The notes below the pieces were generated by a model. It did not search any database and was not told the DNA's origin. It saw only the letters and a list, made by a program, of their open reading frames with translations. Shown here piece after piece: positions 35,523-45,097 of a stretch of 64,000 nucleotides of DNA (its first letter is position 1; the number at the start of each line of letters is the position of its first letter). Source of the stretch: Roseiarcus fermentans (lineage in GTDB: Bacteria; Pseudomonadota; Alphaproteobacteria; Rhizobiales; Beijerinckiaceae); assembly GCF_003315135.1 (NCBI RefSeq), contig NZ_QNRK01000018.1:62001-126000 (forward strand), written 5' to 3'. Made by a program: the position numbers and the translations under genes.

Positions 35523-37103
35523 ATGTTTCGTCTGTTGATTCTCCTTGCTGGGGTGGCCCTCGCCGGCTGGGGCTTGATGTGGCTCGCCAACAATCCGGGC
35601 GTGGTGACGCTGACCTGGTTCGGGGTCGAGTACAGAGTGTCGCTGATGATGGCGCTCGGCATTGTCGTCGTCATCGCGATCCTGTGGACGATTCTGTGGA
35701 GCATTCTGCGATTCGTGTTTCGCATTCCCTCGCTCGTGTCGCTGTCGTCGCGGGCGCGGCGGCGCGCCCGCTGGATCGACGCGATTTCGCGCGGCTTCGT
35801 CGCGGTTCATGCCGGCGACGCGCGGGCGGCGGTCAAGCACGCCGCCGACGCCAACCGCCTCGTCGCCAACGACCCGCTGACCCGGCTGCTGACGGCCCAG
35901 GCCGCGCAACTCGGCGGCGACCGGGAAGGCGCGATCACGGCCTACAACGCCATGCTCGACGATCACGACACCCGCGGCCTCGGCCTGCGCGGGCTGCATG
36001 TCGAGGCGCGGCGCGGCGGCGATCACGTCGCGGCGCTGCAATATGCGATGCGCGCCAACGCCCAGCACCCCGCCGCCTGGTCCGGGCAGGCCGTTCTCGA
36101 CGACCGCACCCGCCAGGGCGACTGGGCCGGCGCGCTGGCGACCGTCGACACCAACGCCGCCGCGCGCCTGCTCGACAAGCCGACCGCCCAGCGCTGGCGC
36201 GCCGTCCTCAAGACGGCGATGGCGGACGAAGCCAGGGAGCGCGATCCGAAAGGCGCGGCGGCGCTCGCGCAGGAGGCCTGCCGGCTCGCGCCCGGCCTCG
36301 TCCCGGCGGCGGCGCTGTTCGGCCGCCTCGCCGGCGCCGGGACGGGCGACGCCCGCAAGGCGAACCGGGCGATCGAGAACGCCTATGCCGAGACGCCGCA
36401 CCCCGATCTCGCCGCCGCCTACCTTCGCATGCGCCCGAGCGACTCGCCGGCCGACCGCCTCGCCCGCGCTCGCGCCCTCGCCCGTCTCGCCCCCAACGAT
36501 CCCGAGTCGATGCTGACCATCGGCCGGGCCGCGCTCGAAGCGCATGACCTGAACGCGGCCCGCTCGGCGATCGCGCCGCTGCTCGCCTCCGATTCCCCGC
36601 ATGGCCGTCCGACCCGACGCGTCTGCGTCCTCGTGGCGGACATCGAGGAGGCCGACGGCAATCTCGGCGCGATGCGCGAATGGTTGTCGCGCGCGGCCCG
36701 AGCCCCGCACGACAAGGCCTGGATCGCCGACGGCGTGATCAGCGATCGCTGGGCGCCCGTCTCGCCCGCGGGGACGCTTGACGCCTACGTCTGGCGCACG
36801 CCCGACGAGCGTTTCGAAGCGCCGCCCGAGCCGAGCGAGCCGCAGCCGCCCCAGGAAGCCCCGAGCCTTCTGCCGCGCGCCGCCGACGTCGCGCCCGCGG
36901 CCGCGCCCAAGGCCGCGCTGGAAGCCGCGGCGATCCCCGAGCCGCGCGCGCCGGTCGTCGAGGCGCCCCCGGCGGGTCCTGCGCCGGCCTCTCCGCCGCG
37001 CGCCGGCGTCGTGGTCGATCCGGACAGCGTCGCGCCGGACGATCCGGGCCCCAGGCTGCCGCCGCGGAAGCGTCGCCGGTCCTGGATCTACGCAAACGAT
37101 TGA
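35523..37103 (+). CDS. hemY: HemY, TPR protein of heme synthesis
   Basis: 526 residues. Two membrane segments at the N-terminus (about 3-20 and 42-62, 'MMALGIVVVIAILWTILWSI') are followed by a TPR region (about 75-400) with helix pairs such as 'AALQYAMRANAQHPAAWSGQ' and 'DPESMLTIGRAALEAHDLNA'. The C-terminus is Pro/Ala-rich and ends 'RRSWIYAND'. Not the Bacillus oxidase of the same symbol: this is the proteobacterial HemY_N/TPR protein, whose exact role is unclear. Third in the hemD row. Confidence 0.9.
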   Translation: MFRLLILLAGVALAGWGLMWLANNPGVVTLTWFGVEYRVSLMMALGIVVVIAILWTILWSILRFVFRIPSLVSLSSRARRRARWIDAISRGFVAVHAGDARAAVKHAADANRLVANDPLTRLLTAQAAQLGGDREGAITAYNAMLDDHDTRGLGLRGLHVEARRGGDHVAALQYAMRANAQHPAAWSGQAVLDDRTRQGDWAGALATVDTNAAARLLDKPTAQRWRAVLKTAMADEARERDPKGAAALAQEACRLAPGLVPAAALFGRLAGAGTGDARKANRAIENAYAETPHPDLAAAYLRMRPSDSPADRLARARALARLAPNDPESMLTIGRAALEAHDLNAARSAIAPLLASDSPHGRPTRRVCVLVADIEEADGNLGAMREWLSRAARAPHDKAWIADGVISDRWAPVSPAGTLDAYVWRTPDERFEAPPEPSEPQPPQEAPSLLPRAADVAPAAAPKAALEAAAIPEPRAPVVEAPPAGPAPASPPRAGVVVDPDSVAPDDPGPRLPPRKRRRSWIYAND

Positions 37104-37118
37104 ACGAGGCGCTTCGCA

Positions 37119-38351
37119 TTGGAGCATTCGCTGTCTGTGTCCCCCGTCGTCATCGTCGGGGCGGGTCATGCCGGCGTGCAGGCCGCCGCGAGCCTGCGCG
37201 AGGAAGGGTACGACGGAGAGATCGTCCTTCTGTCCGATGAGCGGGAGCTGCCCTATCAGCGGCCGCCGCTGTCGAAGGCGTTCCTGAAGCGCGAGATGGA
37301 CCTGCACGGCCTCCCGCTCAGGGCCGAGGCCTTTTATCCCGCCCAGCGCATCGACCTCCGGCTCGGCGCGCGCGCGGTCCGCATCGACCGGGCGGCGCGA
37401 ACGGTGGCGCTCGCCGACGGGACGTCGCTTCCCTACGGACACCTCATTCTGGCGACGGGCGCGCGGCAACGGCGGCTCGAGGTTCCCGGCGTCGATCTGC
37501 CCGGCGTCTACGCTTTGCGCACCATCGCCGACGCCGCCGCCCTGCGCGAACGCATCGTCCCGGGCCTCAGGGTGGTGGTGATCGGCGCCGGCTTCATCGG
37601 GCTCGAGGTCGCCGCGACCGCGGCCAAGCTCGGCGCCGAGACGGCGGTGGTCGAGATCGCCCGGCCGATGGGCCGCGCGGTGTCGCCGGCGCTGTCGGAT
37701 TTCTACGCCGAGGCCCACCGTTCGTTCGGCGCCCGGCTGTTTCTCGGCGTCGGCGTGAGGGAGATCAGCGGGACCGACAAGGCCGAGGCGGTGGTGCTCA
37801 GCGACGGCGAAGTCTTGCCGGCCGACCTCGTGCTGGTCGGCGTCGGCGTCACCGCCGAGGATGCGCTCGCCCGCGCGGCGGGCCTCGACTGCGGCAACGG
37901 GGTGCTGGTCGACGAGCGTCTCGTCACCTCCGATCCCGCGATTTCCGCGATCGGCGACTGCGCCGCCTTTCCCAACGCCACCCTCGGCTTCGTCACCCGG
38001 CTCGAGTCGATCCAGAACGCCGTCGACCAGGGCAAGCTGGTCGCCGCCCGGCTCGCCGGCAAGCCGAAAGCCTACGACGCGCTGGCGTGGTTCTGGAGCG
38101 ACCAGGGGGACCTGAAGCTCCTGATCGTCGGTCTGTCGCACGACGTCGACCAGTGGGTGGTGCGCGGCGATCCGGCGACCCGCGCCTTCTCGACCTACGG
38201 CTTCCGCAAAGGCAGGCTGGCGGTGGTCGAATCGGTGAACCGCGCCGGCGACCACGCCGCCGCCAAGCGCATTCTCGCCTCGGGCAAGACCCTGACCCCG
38301 GAGCAGGCCGCCGACCCGGACTTCGACATCCGGGCGCTGGCGAAAGGCTGA
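37119..38351 (+). CDS. FAD/NAD(P)-dependent ferredoxin (rubredoxin) reductase-like
   Basis: 410 residues. The fold is that of BphA4/putidaredoxin reductases: FAD motif 'VVIVGAGHAGVQAAASL', substrate-side 'LPYQRPPLSKAFLK', NAD motif 'VVVIGAGFIGLEVAA', FAD-closing 'ISAIGDCAAFPN', and the reductase C-terminal domain. It passes electrons from NAD(P)H to a [2Fe-2S] ferredoxin; no partner is adjacent. No ATG precedes the fold; TTG 37119, nine bases after GAGG, is preferred, and GTG 37137 is the alternative. Only 15 bases follow hemY, so co-transcription is likely. Confidence 0.9.
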   Translation: MEHSLSVSPVVIVGAGHAGVQAAASLREEGYDGEIVLLSDERELPYQRPPLSKAFLKREMDLHGLPLRAEAFYPAQRIDLRLGARAVRIDRAARTVALADGTSLPYGHLILATGARQRRLEVPGVDLPGVYALRTIADAAALRERIVPGLRVVVIGAGFIGLEVAATAAKLGAETAVVEIARPMGRAVSPALSDFYAEAHRSFGARLFLGVGVREISGTDKAEAVVLSDGEVLPADLVLVGVGVTAEDALARAAGLDCGNGVLVDERLVTSDPAISAIGDCAAFPNATLGFVTRLESIQNAVDQGKLVAARLAGKPKAYDALAWFWSDQGDLKLLIVGLSHDVDQWVVRGDPATRAFSTYGFRKGRLAVVESVNRAGDHAAAKRILASGKTLTPEQAADPDFDIRALAKG

Positions 38352-38421
38352 AAGCGGCCACGAGGCGCATCTTGACGCGGCGCCCCCGGGGGCCGTAAAG
38401 ACCCTCGCGCCGTCACGGCTC

Positions 38422-38496
38422 GGGCGATTAGCTCAGCGGTAGAGCACTCCCTTCACACGGGAGGGGTCGCAGGTTCGATCCCTGCATCGCCCACCA
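38422..38496 (+). tRNA. tRNA-Val(CAC)
   Basis: 75 bases, full cloverleaf. The acceptor stem GGGCGAT pairs with ATCGCCC; D-arm TAGCTCAGCGGTAGAGCA; anticodon stem CTCCC/GGGAG around loop TTCACAC (anticodon CAC, reads GUG); T-arm with GGTTCGATCC; discriminator A and an encoded CCA. An AT-rich island begins directly downstream. Confidence 0.97.
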
Positions 38497-38766
38497 GCCT
38501 GATGGACCATCCGGAAGCTATCTGTCTGAATCGCGGGGAAGGCGTTTCGAGCCCAAGCGAGGGTGGCGAATTGTCGCTGGCATTGCCCCCCCGACTTGGA
38601 CGAGAGTTATCTCTCCGCAGTGGACTCGGTATTCAATTCAGCTAGTGTGCTTCGGCTATGCGCGACTGACATTGCGCAAGATGTTTTCATTAGCGTCTAC
38701 GTCAACAATGACAAAGCTGACTTTTCGTACGACCAAGTTAACAACTTGTGAGGGGGGTACCTAGCA
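38497..38766. other. Junction between tRNA-Val and the AT-rich island
   Basis: Composition drops from GC-rich to AT-rich within this stretch. A 62-codon frame (38563-38751, GTG start) ends 15 bases before the ATPase gene but has no recognisable features; it may be a remnant. Strong GAGGGGGG precedes the ATPase start. No duplicate of the tRNA 3' end was found at the other side of the island. Confidence 0.4.
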
Positions 38767-40350
38767 GTGAGTAACATACGCGATATCGGCAGCAACACGA
38801 ATCTCGCGCGGGAGCTTAGAAAGCTTGTTCACCCGGGAATGCCGTTTGGTCCCTCACAGACGGAGTTAATAAAAGATCCAAAAGCTGCTTCTCAGTTATT
38901 CGATTGGTATAACCACGCCTTTGCGGACTTGCTTCGGGGCTCGCATTTAATAATTGGTAGACGTGGGTCGGGCAAGAGCGCTCTTGTGCGAAGCTATACC
39001 GCAACACCTTATGTATTGAATTCGCAAGCCGGTAAAGAGTCCCGAGATTTCATTAAACGCTTTAGCCTACCGCCGGAGACGCTAGCTCAGGCACCGGATC
39101 TTGTCGTTGAAGCAAACACGCCAAGTGAGATATTCAATCTCGAATATATGTATGTCGATGCAAAGATTATTCCACCTCCAGAAATAGTCGCTGAGGCATG
39201 GAGGCGACGCATTTGGCTACTCATAGCGAGGCGACTGGAGATCGTTAGACCGGATACTGTCGACGATGCGATACGAAGCGTAATACGGGAGGATGTGACA
39301 CCAACGGTAACTTCGGAAGAATTTCTTGATCGTATAGAACGAACCGTGTCTGATAATGCAATTCGATGTGTTGTCATATTTGACAGTAATGACGAATACA
39401 AATTGACCGATCCATTACAGAGTCGTGTATTCGAAGGCCTTTGCAGAGCGGCAAGTAATATTATAGCTCTTAGGCAAGGCATAGACATCCGCTTATGTAT
39501 ACCATCAGAGTTGCTTGAAGAGATGCAGCATTTGCTTTCTAATCCTGGGAAAGACAGCTTTCGTCGACAATATTTGCACTGGACTGCCGAAGAATTATAC
39601 AGAATTTCAGCCGCAAGGATTTTGATATATTTAAAACTCTATGCTCCTACGCAATTTGAGCGATTCGGTGACCTTCGATTGATGGATAGGGACAGTCTCT
39701 GGCAGTTCTGGAGTAATTTTCTTCCAAAGACAATTAAAAATGACTTAGGCGAAACTGAGGACACGCTAATATATCTTTTACGTCATACCCACATGTTGCC
39801 ACGACAATTCATTATGATTCTTAATCAACTATGGGGAAGTAAAACGGGAATACCAGATCATCTCATATTTGAGGGACGAGCATCAGAGACTCAAATAAAG
39901 AGAGCGATCGCGGAAGTCGAAGTCATAAACAAAGATGCCATACTTGCGATGTATAAGACTTTATACGACAATATAGTTAGATTATTTGATGAGGTGATGC
40001 CGTTATTAACGAGAACGTTTTCTTACGGAGTATTACACAATGTATATAATCAGAGCGGCGCGCGGAAGCTTATGGCTAGTTCTGTTTATCCGGAACCAGA
40101 TTTTTGGCTGTTCCGCAAGTTACTATTCTCTACTGGGGCAATTGGACTCGTCACGGCAAGAACAGATACGTATATCAAGGCGCGCTTTCAATTCAATCAA
40201 AATCGTCCTCTTACGGCGAACGACGAAAGCGAGCTTTGTGTTCATCCTTTATTCTCTCGCACATACGAATTAAAGCCGCAGGAGTCTCGACTAGTTGTTC
40301 TACCGCGCGGGGCAGATTACCTAGAAGCCCATGCAGTGATACAGGAATAA
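38767..40350 (+). CDS. AT-rich P-loop ATPase, candidate defence sensor/motor
   Basis: 527 residues starting at GTG. A Walker A motif 'IIGRRGSGKSAL' (K70, S71) follows a short N-terminal region, and a Walker B-like 'CVVIFDSNDEY' (D206, D209, E210) follows. The remainder is helical with no recognised effector domain. The organisation resembles the Sll1717-type P-loop ATPase group, related to KAP/STAND-like ATPases, but I cannot name a family with certainty. Codons are AT-rich (TTA, ATA, AGA are frequent), very unlike flanking genes. The next gene, 33 bases on, encodes a small membrane protein; the two probably form one system. Confidence 0.75.
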   Translation: MSNIRDIGSNTNLARELRKLVHPGMPFGPSQTELIKDPKAASQLFDWYNHAFADLLRGSHLIIGRRGSGKSALVRSYTATPYVLNSQAGKESRDFIKRFSLPPETLAQAPDLVVEANTPSEIFNLEYMYVDAKIIPPPEIVAEAWRRRIWLLIARRLEIVRPDTVDDAIRSVIREDVTPTVTSEEFLDRIERTVSDNAIRCVVIFDSNDEYKLTDPLQSRVFEGLCRAASNIIALRQGIDIRLCIPSELLEEMQHLLSNPGKDSFRRQYLHWTAEELYRISAARILIYLKLYAPTQFERFGDLRLMDRDSLWQFWSNFLPKTIKNDLGETEDTLIYLLRHTHMLPRQFIMILNQLWGSKTGIPDHLIFEGRASETQIKRAIAEVEVINKDAILAMYKTLYDNIVRLFDEVMPLLTRTFSYGVLHNVYNQSGARKLMASSVYPEPDFWLFRKLLFSTGAIGLVTARTDTYIKARFQFNQNRPLTANDESELCVHPLFSRTYELKPQESRLVVLPRGADYLEAHAVIQE

Positions 40351-40383
40351 TTATATATATTCGTACTCCGGGGATCACGGACT

Positions 40384-40827
40384 ATGAAAACCCGTAGAGA
40401 GATTGACGGCCGCTATTTATTACTTATCGGCGTGCTCTTTTTATACTATGTCGTTATAGTTATCACATTTACGGCAATATTCGTCACACTCAAATCACAT
40501 GATGAGCATTGGTTGAATAGGTTCGGTGGAATGGTTGTTACCATGTCACTTGGGCTTTCTTTGCTGCAGTTCGCCTACGAACGATGGATGGAATCTCGTT
40601 TAGAGCGAAATCATAGAGACCGCAAGGATGATGATAGCGCCCGGGAATTGCAACAATATGGTTTATCATTGTTTGAAGCCAATTCCAAGCATGCAAAAGT
40701 CTTGGCGATGGAAAGGCAGGATTTACAACGTATGAGGTGGATCATTCTAGCCAACACTTTATGTACAGGCGTAGTGGGGGAGGTCTTGCACACTTTCGGA
40801 GATTTGATTTGCAAACACGCTCCCTAG
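40384..40827 (+). CDS. Small membrane protein paired with the P-loop ATPase
   Basis: 147 residues, not recognised. Three hydrophobic segments are visible: about 11-36 ('YLLLIGVLFLYYVVIVITFT'), about 48-64 ('GGMVVTMSLGLSLLQFAY'), and about 119-140 ('WIILANTLCTGVVGEVL'). A charged soluble stretch with 'RNHRDRKDDDSARELQQYG' lies between the second and third. It could be a membrane-damaging or anchoring effector controlled by the ATPase, as in several ATPase-plus-transmembrane defence systems; that is inference. Equally AT-rich. It ends 42 bases before the convergent rimO stop. Confidence 0.7.
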   Translation: MKTRREIDGRYLLLIGVLFLYYVVIVITFTAIFVTLKSHDEHWLNRFGGMVVTMSLGLSLLQFAYERWMESRLERNHRDRKDDDSARELQQYGLSLFEANSKHAKVLAMERQDLQRMRWIILANTLCTGVVGEVLHTFGDLICKHAP

Positions 40828-40869
40828 ACAGGGCGACTCAGGTTTCGCCGACTATGCTGCTTCTTAGGC

Positions 40870-42210
40870 TCACACCGCCGTCCCCCACAGATCATAAGCG
40901 TCCGCCCGCTCGATCCTGACGGTCGCGAGGTCGCCGGCGCGCAATGGCCGCCTCGTGGCGATGTGGACAGCGCCGTCGATCTGCGGCGCGTCACCCTTCG
41001 TGCGGCCCTTCGCCGAATGGACGCCGCCTTGGTCGACGATCACCTCGAGCCGCCGGCCGACCTTGTCCGCGAGCTTTTTCGCGCTGATCGCCTGTTGGCG
41101 GAGCATGAAGCGCTTGTGGCGGGCGGCCTTGACCTCGGGCGGGACCGGCGCAAGGCCGAGGTCGTTGGCCTCCGCCCCCTTGACCGGCTCGTATGGGAAG
41201 GCGCCGACGCGGTCGAGCCTGGCTTCGTCGAGCCAGGCGAGCAGCGTCTCGAAATCCTCCTCCGTCTCGCCGGGGAAGCCGACGATGAAGGTCGAGCGCA
41301 GCGTCAGGTCCGGGCAGGCGGCGCGCCACGCCCGGATGCGGTCGAGCGTCTTCGCCTGATCGCCCGGACGGCGCATCGCCTTGAGCACGCTCGGCGCGGC
41401 GTGCTGGAACGGAATGTCGAGGTAGGGCAGCACGCGGCCCTCGGCCATGAGCGCGATCACGTCGTCGACATGCGGGTAGGGGTAGACGTAGTGCAGCCGC
41501 ACCCAGGCGCCGAGCGAGCCGAGTTCGCGCGCGAGGTCGAAAAACCTCGCCGCCACCTCGCGGTCGCGCCAGAGACTCGGGGCGTAGCGCAGGTCCCGGC
41601 CATAGGCGCTGGTGTCCTGCGAGATCACCAGCAATTCCTTCACGCCCGCCTTGACCAGTTTTTCCGCCTCGCGAAGGACGTCCCCCGCAGGCCGTGACAC
41701 CAGATCTCCCCGCAGCTTCGGGATGATACAAAAGGTGCAGCGGTTGTGGCACCCCTCCGCAATCTTGAGATAGGCGTAATGGCGCGGCGTCAGCTTCACC
41801 CCCTGCTCGGGGATCAGATCGACGAACGGGTCGTGCGGCGCGGGCGCGGCCGCGTGCACCGCCGTCATCACGCTCTCCAGCGACTGCGGGCCGGTGATCG
41901 CGGAGACGTTGGGAAAGGCGTCGCGGATCGCGTCCGGCTCGGCGCCCATGCAGCCGGTGACGATGACGCGGCCGTTCTCCGCCATCGCGGCGCCGATCGC
42001 CGACAGCGACTCGGCCTTGGCGCTGTCGAGGAAGCCGCAGGTGTTGACGATCACCGCGTCGGCGCCGGCGTGGGTCTTCGACAGTTCGTAGCCCTCGGCG
42101 CGCAATTGCGTGAGGATCCGCTCGCTGTCGACCAGCGCCTTGGGGCAGCCGAGGGAGACGAAGGAAATGCGCGGCGCGGGGCGCAGGTCGGGATCGGGAA
42201 GGTCGGACAT
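40870..42210 (-). CDS. rimO: Ribosomal protein S12 methylthiotransferase RimO
   Basis: 446 residues. A radical-SAM enzyme with two [4Fe-4S] clusters that adds a methylthio group to Asp88 of ribosomal protein S12. N-terminal cluster ligands C22, C58 and C87 ('[12 protein letters not shown]', '[10 protein letters not shown]', 'TGCMGAEPD'); radical-SAM CxxxCxxC at C154, C158, C161 ('[17 protein letters not shown]'); a TRAM domain at the C-terminus. '[11 protein letters not shown]' separates RimO from MiaB. It borders the AT-rich island on its right. Confidence 0.97.
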   Translation of the reverse strand: MSDLPDPDLRPAPRISFVSLGCPKALVDSERILTQLRAEGYELSKTHAGADAVIVNTCGFLDSAKAESLSAIGAAMAENGRVIVTGCMGAEPDAIRDAFPNVSAITGPQSLESVMTAVHAAAPAPHDPFVDLIPEQGVKLTPRHYAYLKIAEGCHNRCTFCIIPKLRGDLVSRPAGDVLREAEKLVKAGVKELLVISQDTSAYGRDLRYAPSLWRDREVAARFFDLARELGSLGAWVRLHYVYPYPHVDDVIALMAEGRVLPYLDIPFQHAAPSVLKAMRRPGDQAKTLDRIRAWRAACPDLTLRSTFIVGFPGETEEDFETLLAWLDEARLDRVGAFPYEPVKGAEANDLGLAPVPPEVKAARHKRFMLRQQAISAKKLADKVGRRLEVIVDQGGVHSAKGRTKGDAPQIDGAVHIATRRPLRAGDLATVRIERADAYDLWGTAV

Positions 42211-43375
42211 CGGCTCCGCTTGCCACGCGCCGGGCCCCGCCGCAAGGCGCGCGCGCCGATCCGGCGCCCTGGGAGCAGGCTAACGCCGGGCGCCGGACAG
42301 GCCGAGCGCCCCTCGCCTCCGGAGAACGGCCGAACGGGCAGGCAGCAAAATCTTGCCGGACCGTCAGCTATGTTCTATCTTTGTTCCGTCGCCGTTGGAA
42401 TGGAACGCCGCGCGCCCGAGTCCGCTTCGCGATCCTCGCAAGGAGACGTTTGTGACAGCTGGGTGGGCGCCGAGGAACGCGTCGAGAGCGAGCAAGGCGA
42501 AGCGATTCAAGGGCCGCTTGGCTGCCGTGGCGGCCGTTTATCGCCACGTCGCCGTTCCGGCTCATCGCCATGATGGCGAAACGGGCGCTCGGGAGACACG
42601 ATGGGAAGATGGGAATGACGGGAGAATGACGGGAAAAAGTAACACCAAAGCCGCCATCTCGCGAGGAGCGAAGCGACGTGGCCCGCCATCGCGAGGAGCG
42701 ACCCCCGGACCTGGATCGAGACCTGGATCGGGGGGGACGTGGCGATCCAGGGCGGCGCGGCCAAGGCCTGCCGGGCGTCGCCGCGCTGCAACGTCGGCGC
42801 AGGCGGCCGCCTGGATCGCCGTGTCGCCTTCGGGCGCCTCGCGAGGACGGCTCGAGGCGCCATCGCCCCCGCCTCGGCGTCGACGACCGCCCGTCATGCC
42901 CAAGGCGCCCCAAGGCTTGAGTTACAAAGTGACAGGTAACGCCCACCGTCATTGCGAGGAGCAACCCCCGGGTCGAAGAGCCCGGGGGGACGAAGCCATC
43001 CACGCCGCCGTTTGCGTCGATTTTGCAACGGCGTTCTTCGGCGTCCACTTGGGCGTTACAAAGTGACAAAGTGACGTTACTCCCAAGCCGGCAGCGAACA
43101 GCGCCGTCATCGCGAGCGAAGCGAAGCGATCCAGGGCCGCTGGGCTGCTGTTGCGCCCTCTGATCGTCCCGCCGCCCTTCGTTGCGAGCAGAAGACGGAG
43201 CGATTTTTTCCGCAGGAGGCAAGCGGCGGCATGGGTTGCTTCGTCGCTTCGCTCCTCGCAATGACGGGTTTGGCAGTTACAAAGTGACAGGTTTTGGCGC
43301 CTATCCCGCTGATATCTTTCGGAGCTTGCCTGAATTGCGCCGACTCTTCTCCCGTTGCGCCCGCAACGCCGGCCT
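42211..43375. repeat. Long intergenic region filled with REP-like repeats
   Basis: About 1.16 kb with no supported gene. GTTACAAAGTGACA occurs exactly three times (42921-42934, 43055-43068, 43276-43289). Variants of TCATTGCGAGG...ACGAAGCCATCC occur near 42950-43005 and, inverted, at 43225-43265. A third theme, GCGAAGCGATCCAGGGCCGC, occurs near 43124 and, diverged, near 42503 and 42730. A short GCGAGGAGCGAAGCGACG variant lies near 42659. A composite of repetitive intergenic elements rather than a decayed gene. Confidence 0.75.
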
Positions 43376-44737
43376 TCAACGCTTCCTGAGCGTGCTCGCG
43401 CAGGCGCCGAACAGCGCCAGGCCCGCCGCGGCCCAGAGCGCGATCGCCGTCGCGTGCCCGGGCGCGCGGCCGAACGCCACCGCCATCAGCGCCGTTCCGA
43501 ACGACTGCCCGATCAGCCGCCCGGCCGATTGCAGGCCGGCGGCGCCGCCGCTGCGGTTCGGCGGCGCGCTGCCGATGATCAGCCGGTTGTTGGGCGACTG
43601 GAAGAAGCCGAAACCGAGGCCGCACAACGCCAGGCGCCAGATCAGCGAGCCCGTGTCCGCATGGCCGACGTCGAGGGCGACGAAGGCGAGGCCGCAGGAC
43701 ATCGCCAGAAGCCCGGCGCCGCCGAGCAGGGCGGGCGCGAAGCGGTCGGCGAGCCGTCCCGAGATCGGCGCGATCAACGCGGTGGCGAGCGGCCACGGGG
43801 TCATCAAGAGGCCGGTCACGGTCTCCGAACGGCCGAGCGTGTCCTCGAAGTAGAACGGCAGCGCCACGATGGCGAGGCTCTGCGCGGCGAACGAGGCGAT
43901 CGAGGTCGCGAGCGACAAGGCGAAGATCGGCCGCTTCAGCAGATCGACCGGCAGCAGCGGCGCGGCCTGCCCGAGCTGCCTGCGCACGAACAGCGCGCCG
44001 AACGCCGCCGCGGCGATCAGCTCGCCGATCGCGACGCCGAATTCCCGGTTCTGGCCGAGGCCGTCGACGCCGGCGATCAGCAGGCCGAAGGTCAGCGCGT
44101 TGAGCGCGACGCTGACGAAGTCGAGGCTACGCTTCGAACGCGGCGTGTCCGGCAGGGTGCGCATCGCGAGGATGAGGGCGACGACCCCCAACGGAACGTT
44201 GATCAGGAACAGCCAGCGCCACGACGCCACCGAAAGGATCGCCGCCGCGACCGTCGGGCTTCCCGCCGAGGACACCGCGACAACCACGGCGACGTTGCCG
44301 ACGCCCTGGCCCAGTTTCGACGACGGATAGATGAAGCGGACCAGCGCGATGTTGACGCTCATGATCCCGGCCGCGCCAAAACCCTGCACGGCGCGGGCGA
44401 CGGTGAGGAAAGGCAGCGACGGCGCGAGCGCGCAGGCCAGCGAGGCGAGGGTGAACAGCGCCAGACCGGGCGTGTAGACGCGGCGATAGCCGATCGTGTC
44501 CCCGAGCGCCGACAGCGGCAGCAGCGACACCGTGACCGCGAGCAGGAACGCGTTGACGATCCAGATCGAGGCCTCCGGCCGGATCGCGAGGTCGCGCGCC
44601 ATCGTCGGCAGGGCGACATTGACGATGCTGCCGTCGAGCACCGCCATGGAGACGGCCACGGCGAGCGTCAGGAAGGCGAGCAGGCGCTGCGGATTGGGGA
44701 GGCCGTCGTGCGTGGCGGCGTCGCTGGCTGCTGTCAT
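43376..44737 (-). CDS. MFS drug exporter, DHA2 family (14 segments)
   Basis: About 453 residues from ATG 44737 (an ATG at 44770 would add 11 residues; neither has a good ribosome-binding site). DHA2-type signatures: motif D1 'AVLDGSIVNVALPTMARDL', motif A 'ALGDTIGYRRVY', motif C-like 'GSPTVAAAILSVASWRWLF' with 'LINVPLG'. Fourteen hydrophobic segments. It exports drugs or related organic compounds by proton antiport; the substrate is unknown. Convergent with nothing; its 3' side is the repeat cluster. Confidence 0.9.
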   Translation of the reverse strand: MTAASDAATHDGLPNPQRLLAFLTLAVAVSMAVLDGSIVNVALPTMARDLAIRPEASIWIVNAFLLAVTVSLLPLSALGDTIGYRRVYTPGLALFTLASLACALAPSLPFLTVARAVQGFGAAGIMSVNIALVRFIYPSSKLGQGVGNVAVVVAVSSAGSPTVAAAILSVASWRWLFLINVPLGVVALILAMRTLPDTPRSKRSLDFVSVALNALTFGLLIAGVDGLGQNREFGVAIGELIAAAAFGALFVRRQLGQAAPLLPVDLLKRPIFALSLATSIASFAAQSLAIVALPFYFEDTLGRSETVTGLLMTPWPLATALIAPISGRLADRFAPALLGGAGLLAMSCGLAFVALDVGHADTGSLIWRLALCGLGFGFFQSPNNRLIIGSAPPNRSGGAAGLQSAGRLIGQSFGTALMAVAFGRAPGHATAIALWAAAGLALFGACASTLRKR

Positions 44738-45097
44738 GAGAGGGACGGGACCTGGGGGGTCGCCGCGCATAGACCGATCCGGCGGCGCGGCGCAATGGGG
44801 CGGCGATCATCGCCCGACGCGCCGTCTGCGCGAGCCCTTCACGATCTCGCGAGCGGCGTTGCGGCCCGGCAGGCCGCTGACCCCGCCGCCGGGGTGGGTC
44901 GACGAGCCGGAACGCCGTCGCCGAGACAGGCCGCTGCGACCAGCCCATTGTCGCCGCCGCCCACGAGCCGTCGGCGGCTTCGCCCTCCCGGCGGCGCGCG
45001 ACGACCGGTCGCATTAGCGAGGGCGCTGTTTCGTGGTCTGGTCGCGCAAAGGCGCCGCGCCGCGGTCGGCGCCCGCAAGCCACAACGAGGGGCGGCG
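44738..45097. other. Intergenic stretch between MFS and LRR genes
   Basis: About 360 GC-rich bases between divergently transcribed genes. Both promoters should lie here, but no convincing boxes were seen. No gene supported. Confidence 0.35.

Noticed and set aside
38563-38751. 62-codon frame between tRNA-Val and the ATPase gene
   Set aside because: GTG start without clear ribosome-binding site and no features; it spans the compositional boundary. Kept only as a remark in the junction entry.
38470-40870. Attachment-site duplication of the tRNA-Val 3' end at the far side of the island
   Set aside because: I looked for GGTTCGATCC...CGCCCACCA before rimO and found no copy, and no integrase gene is present, so integration at the tRNA is not proven.
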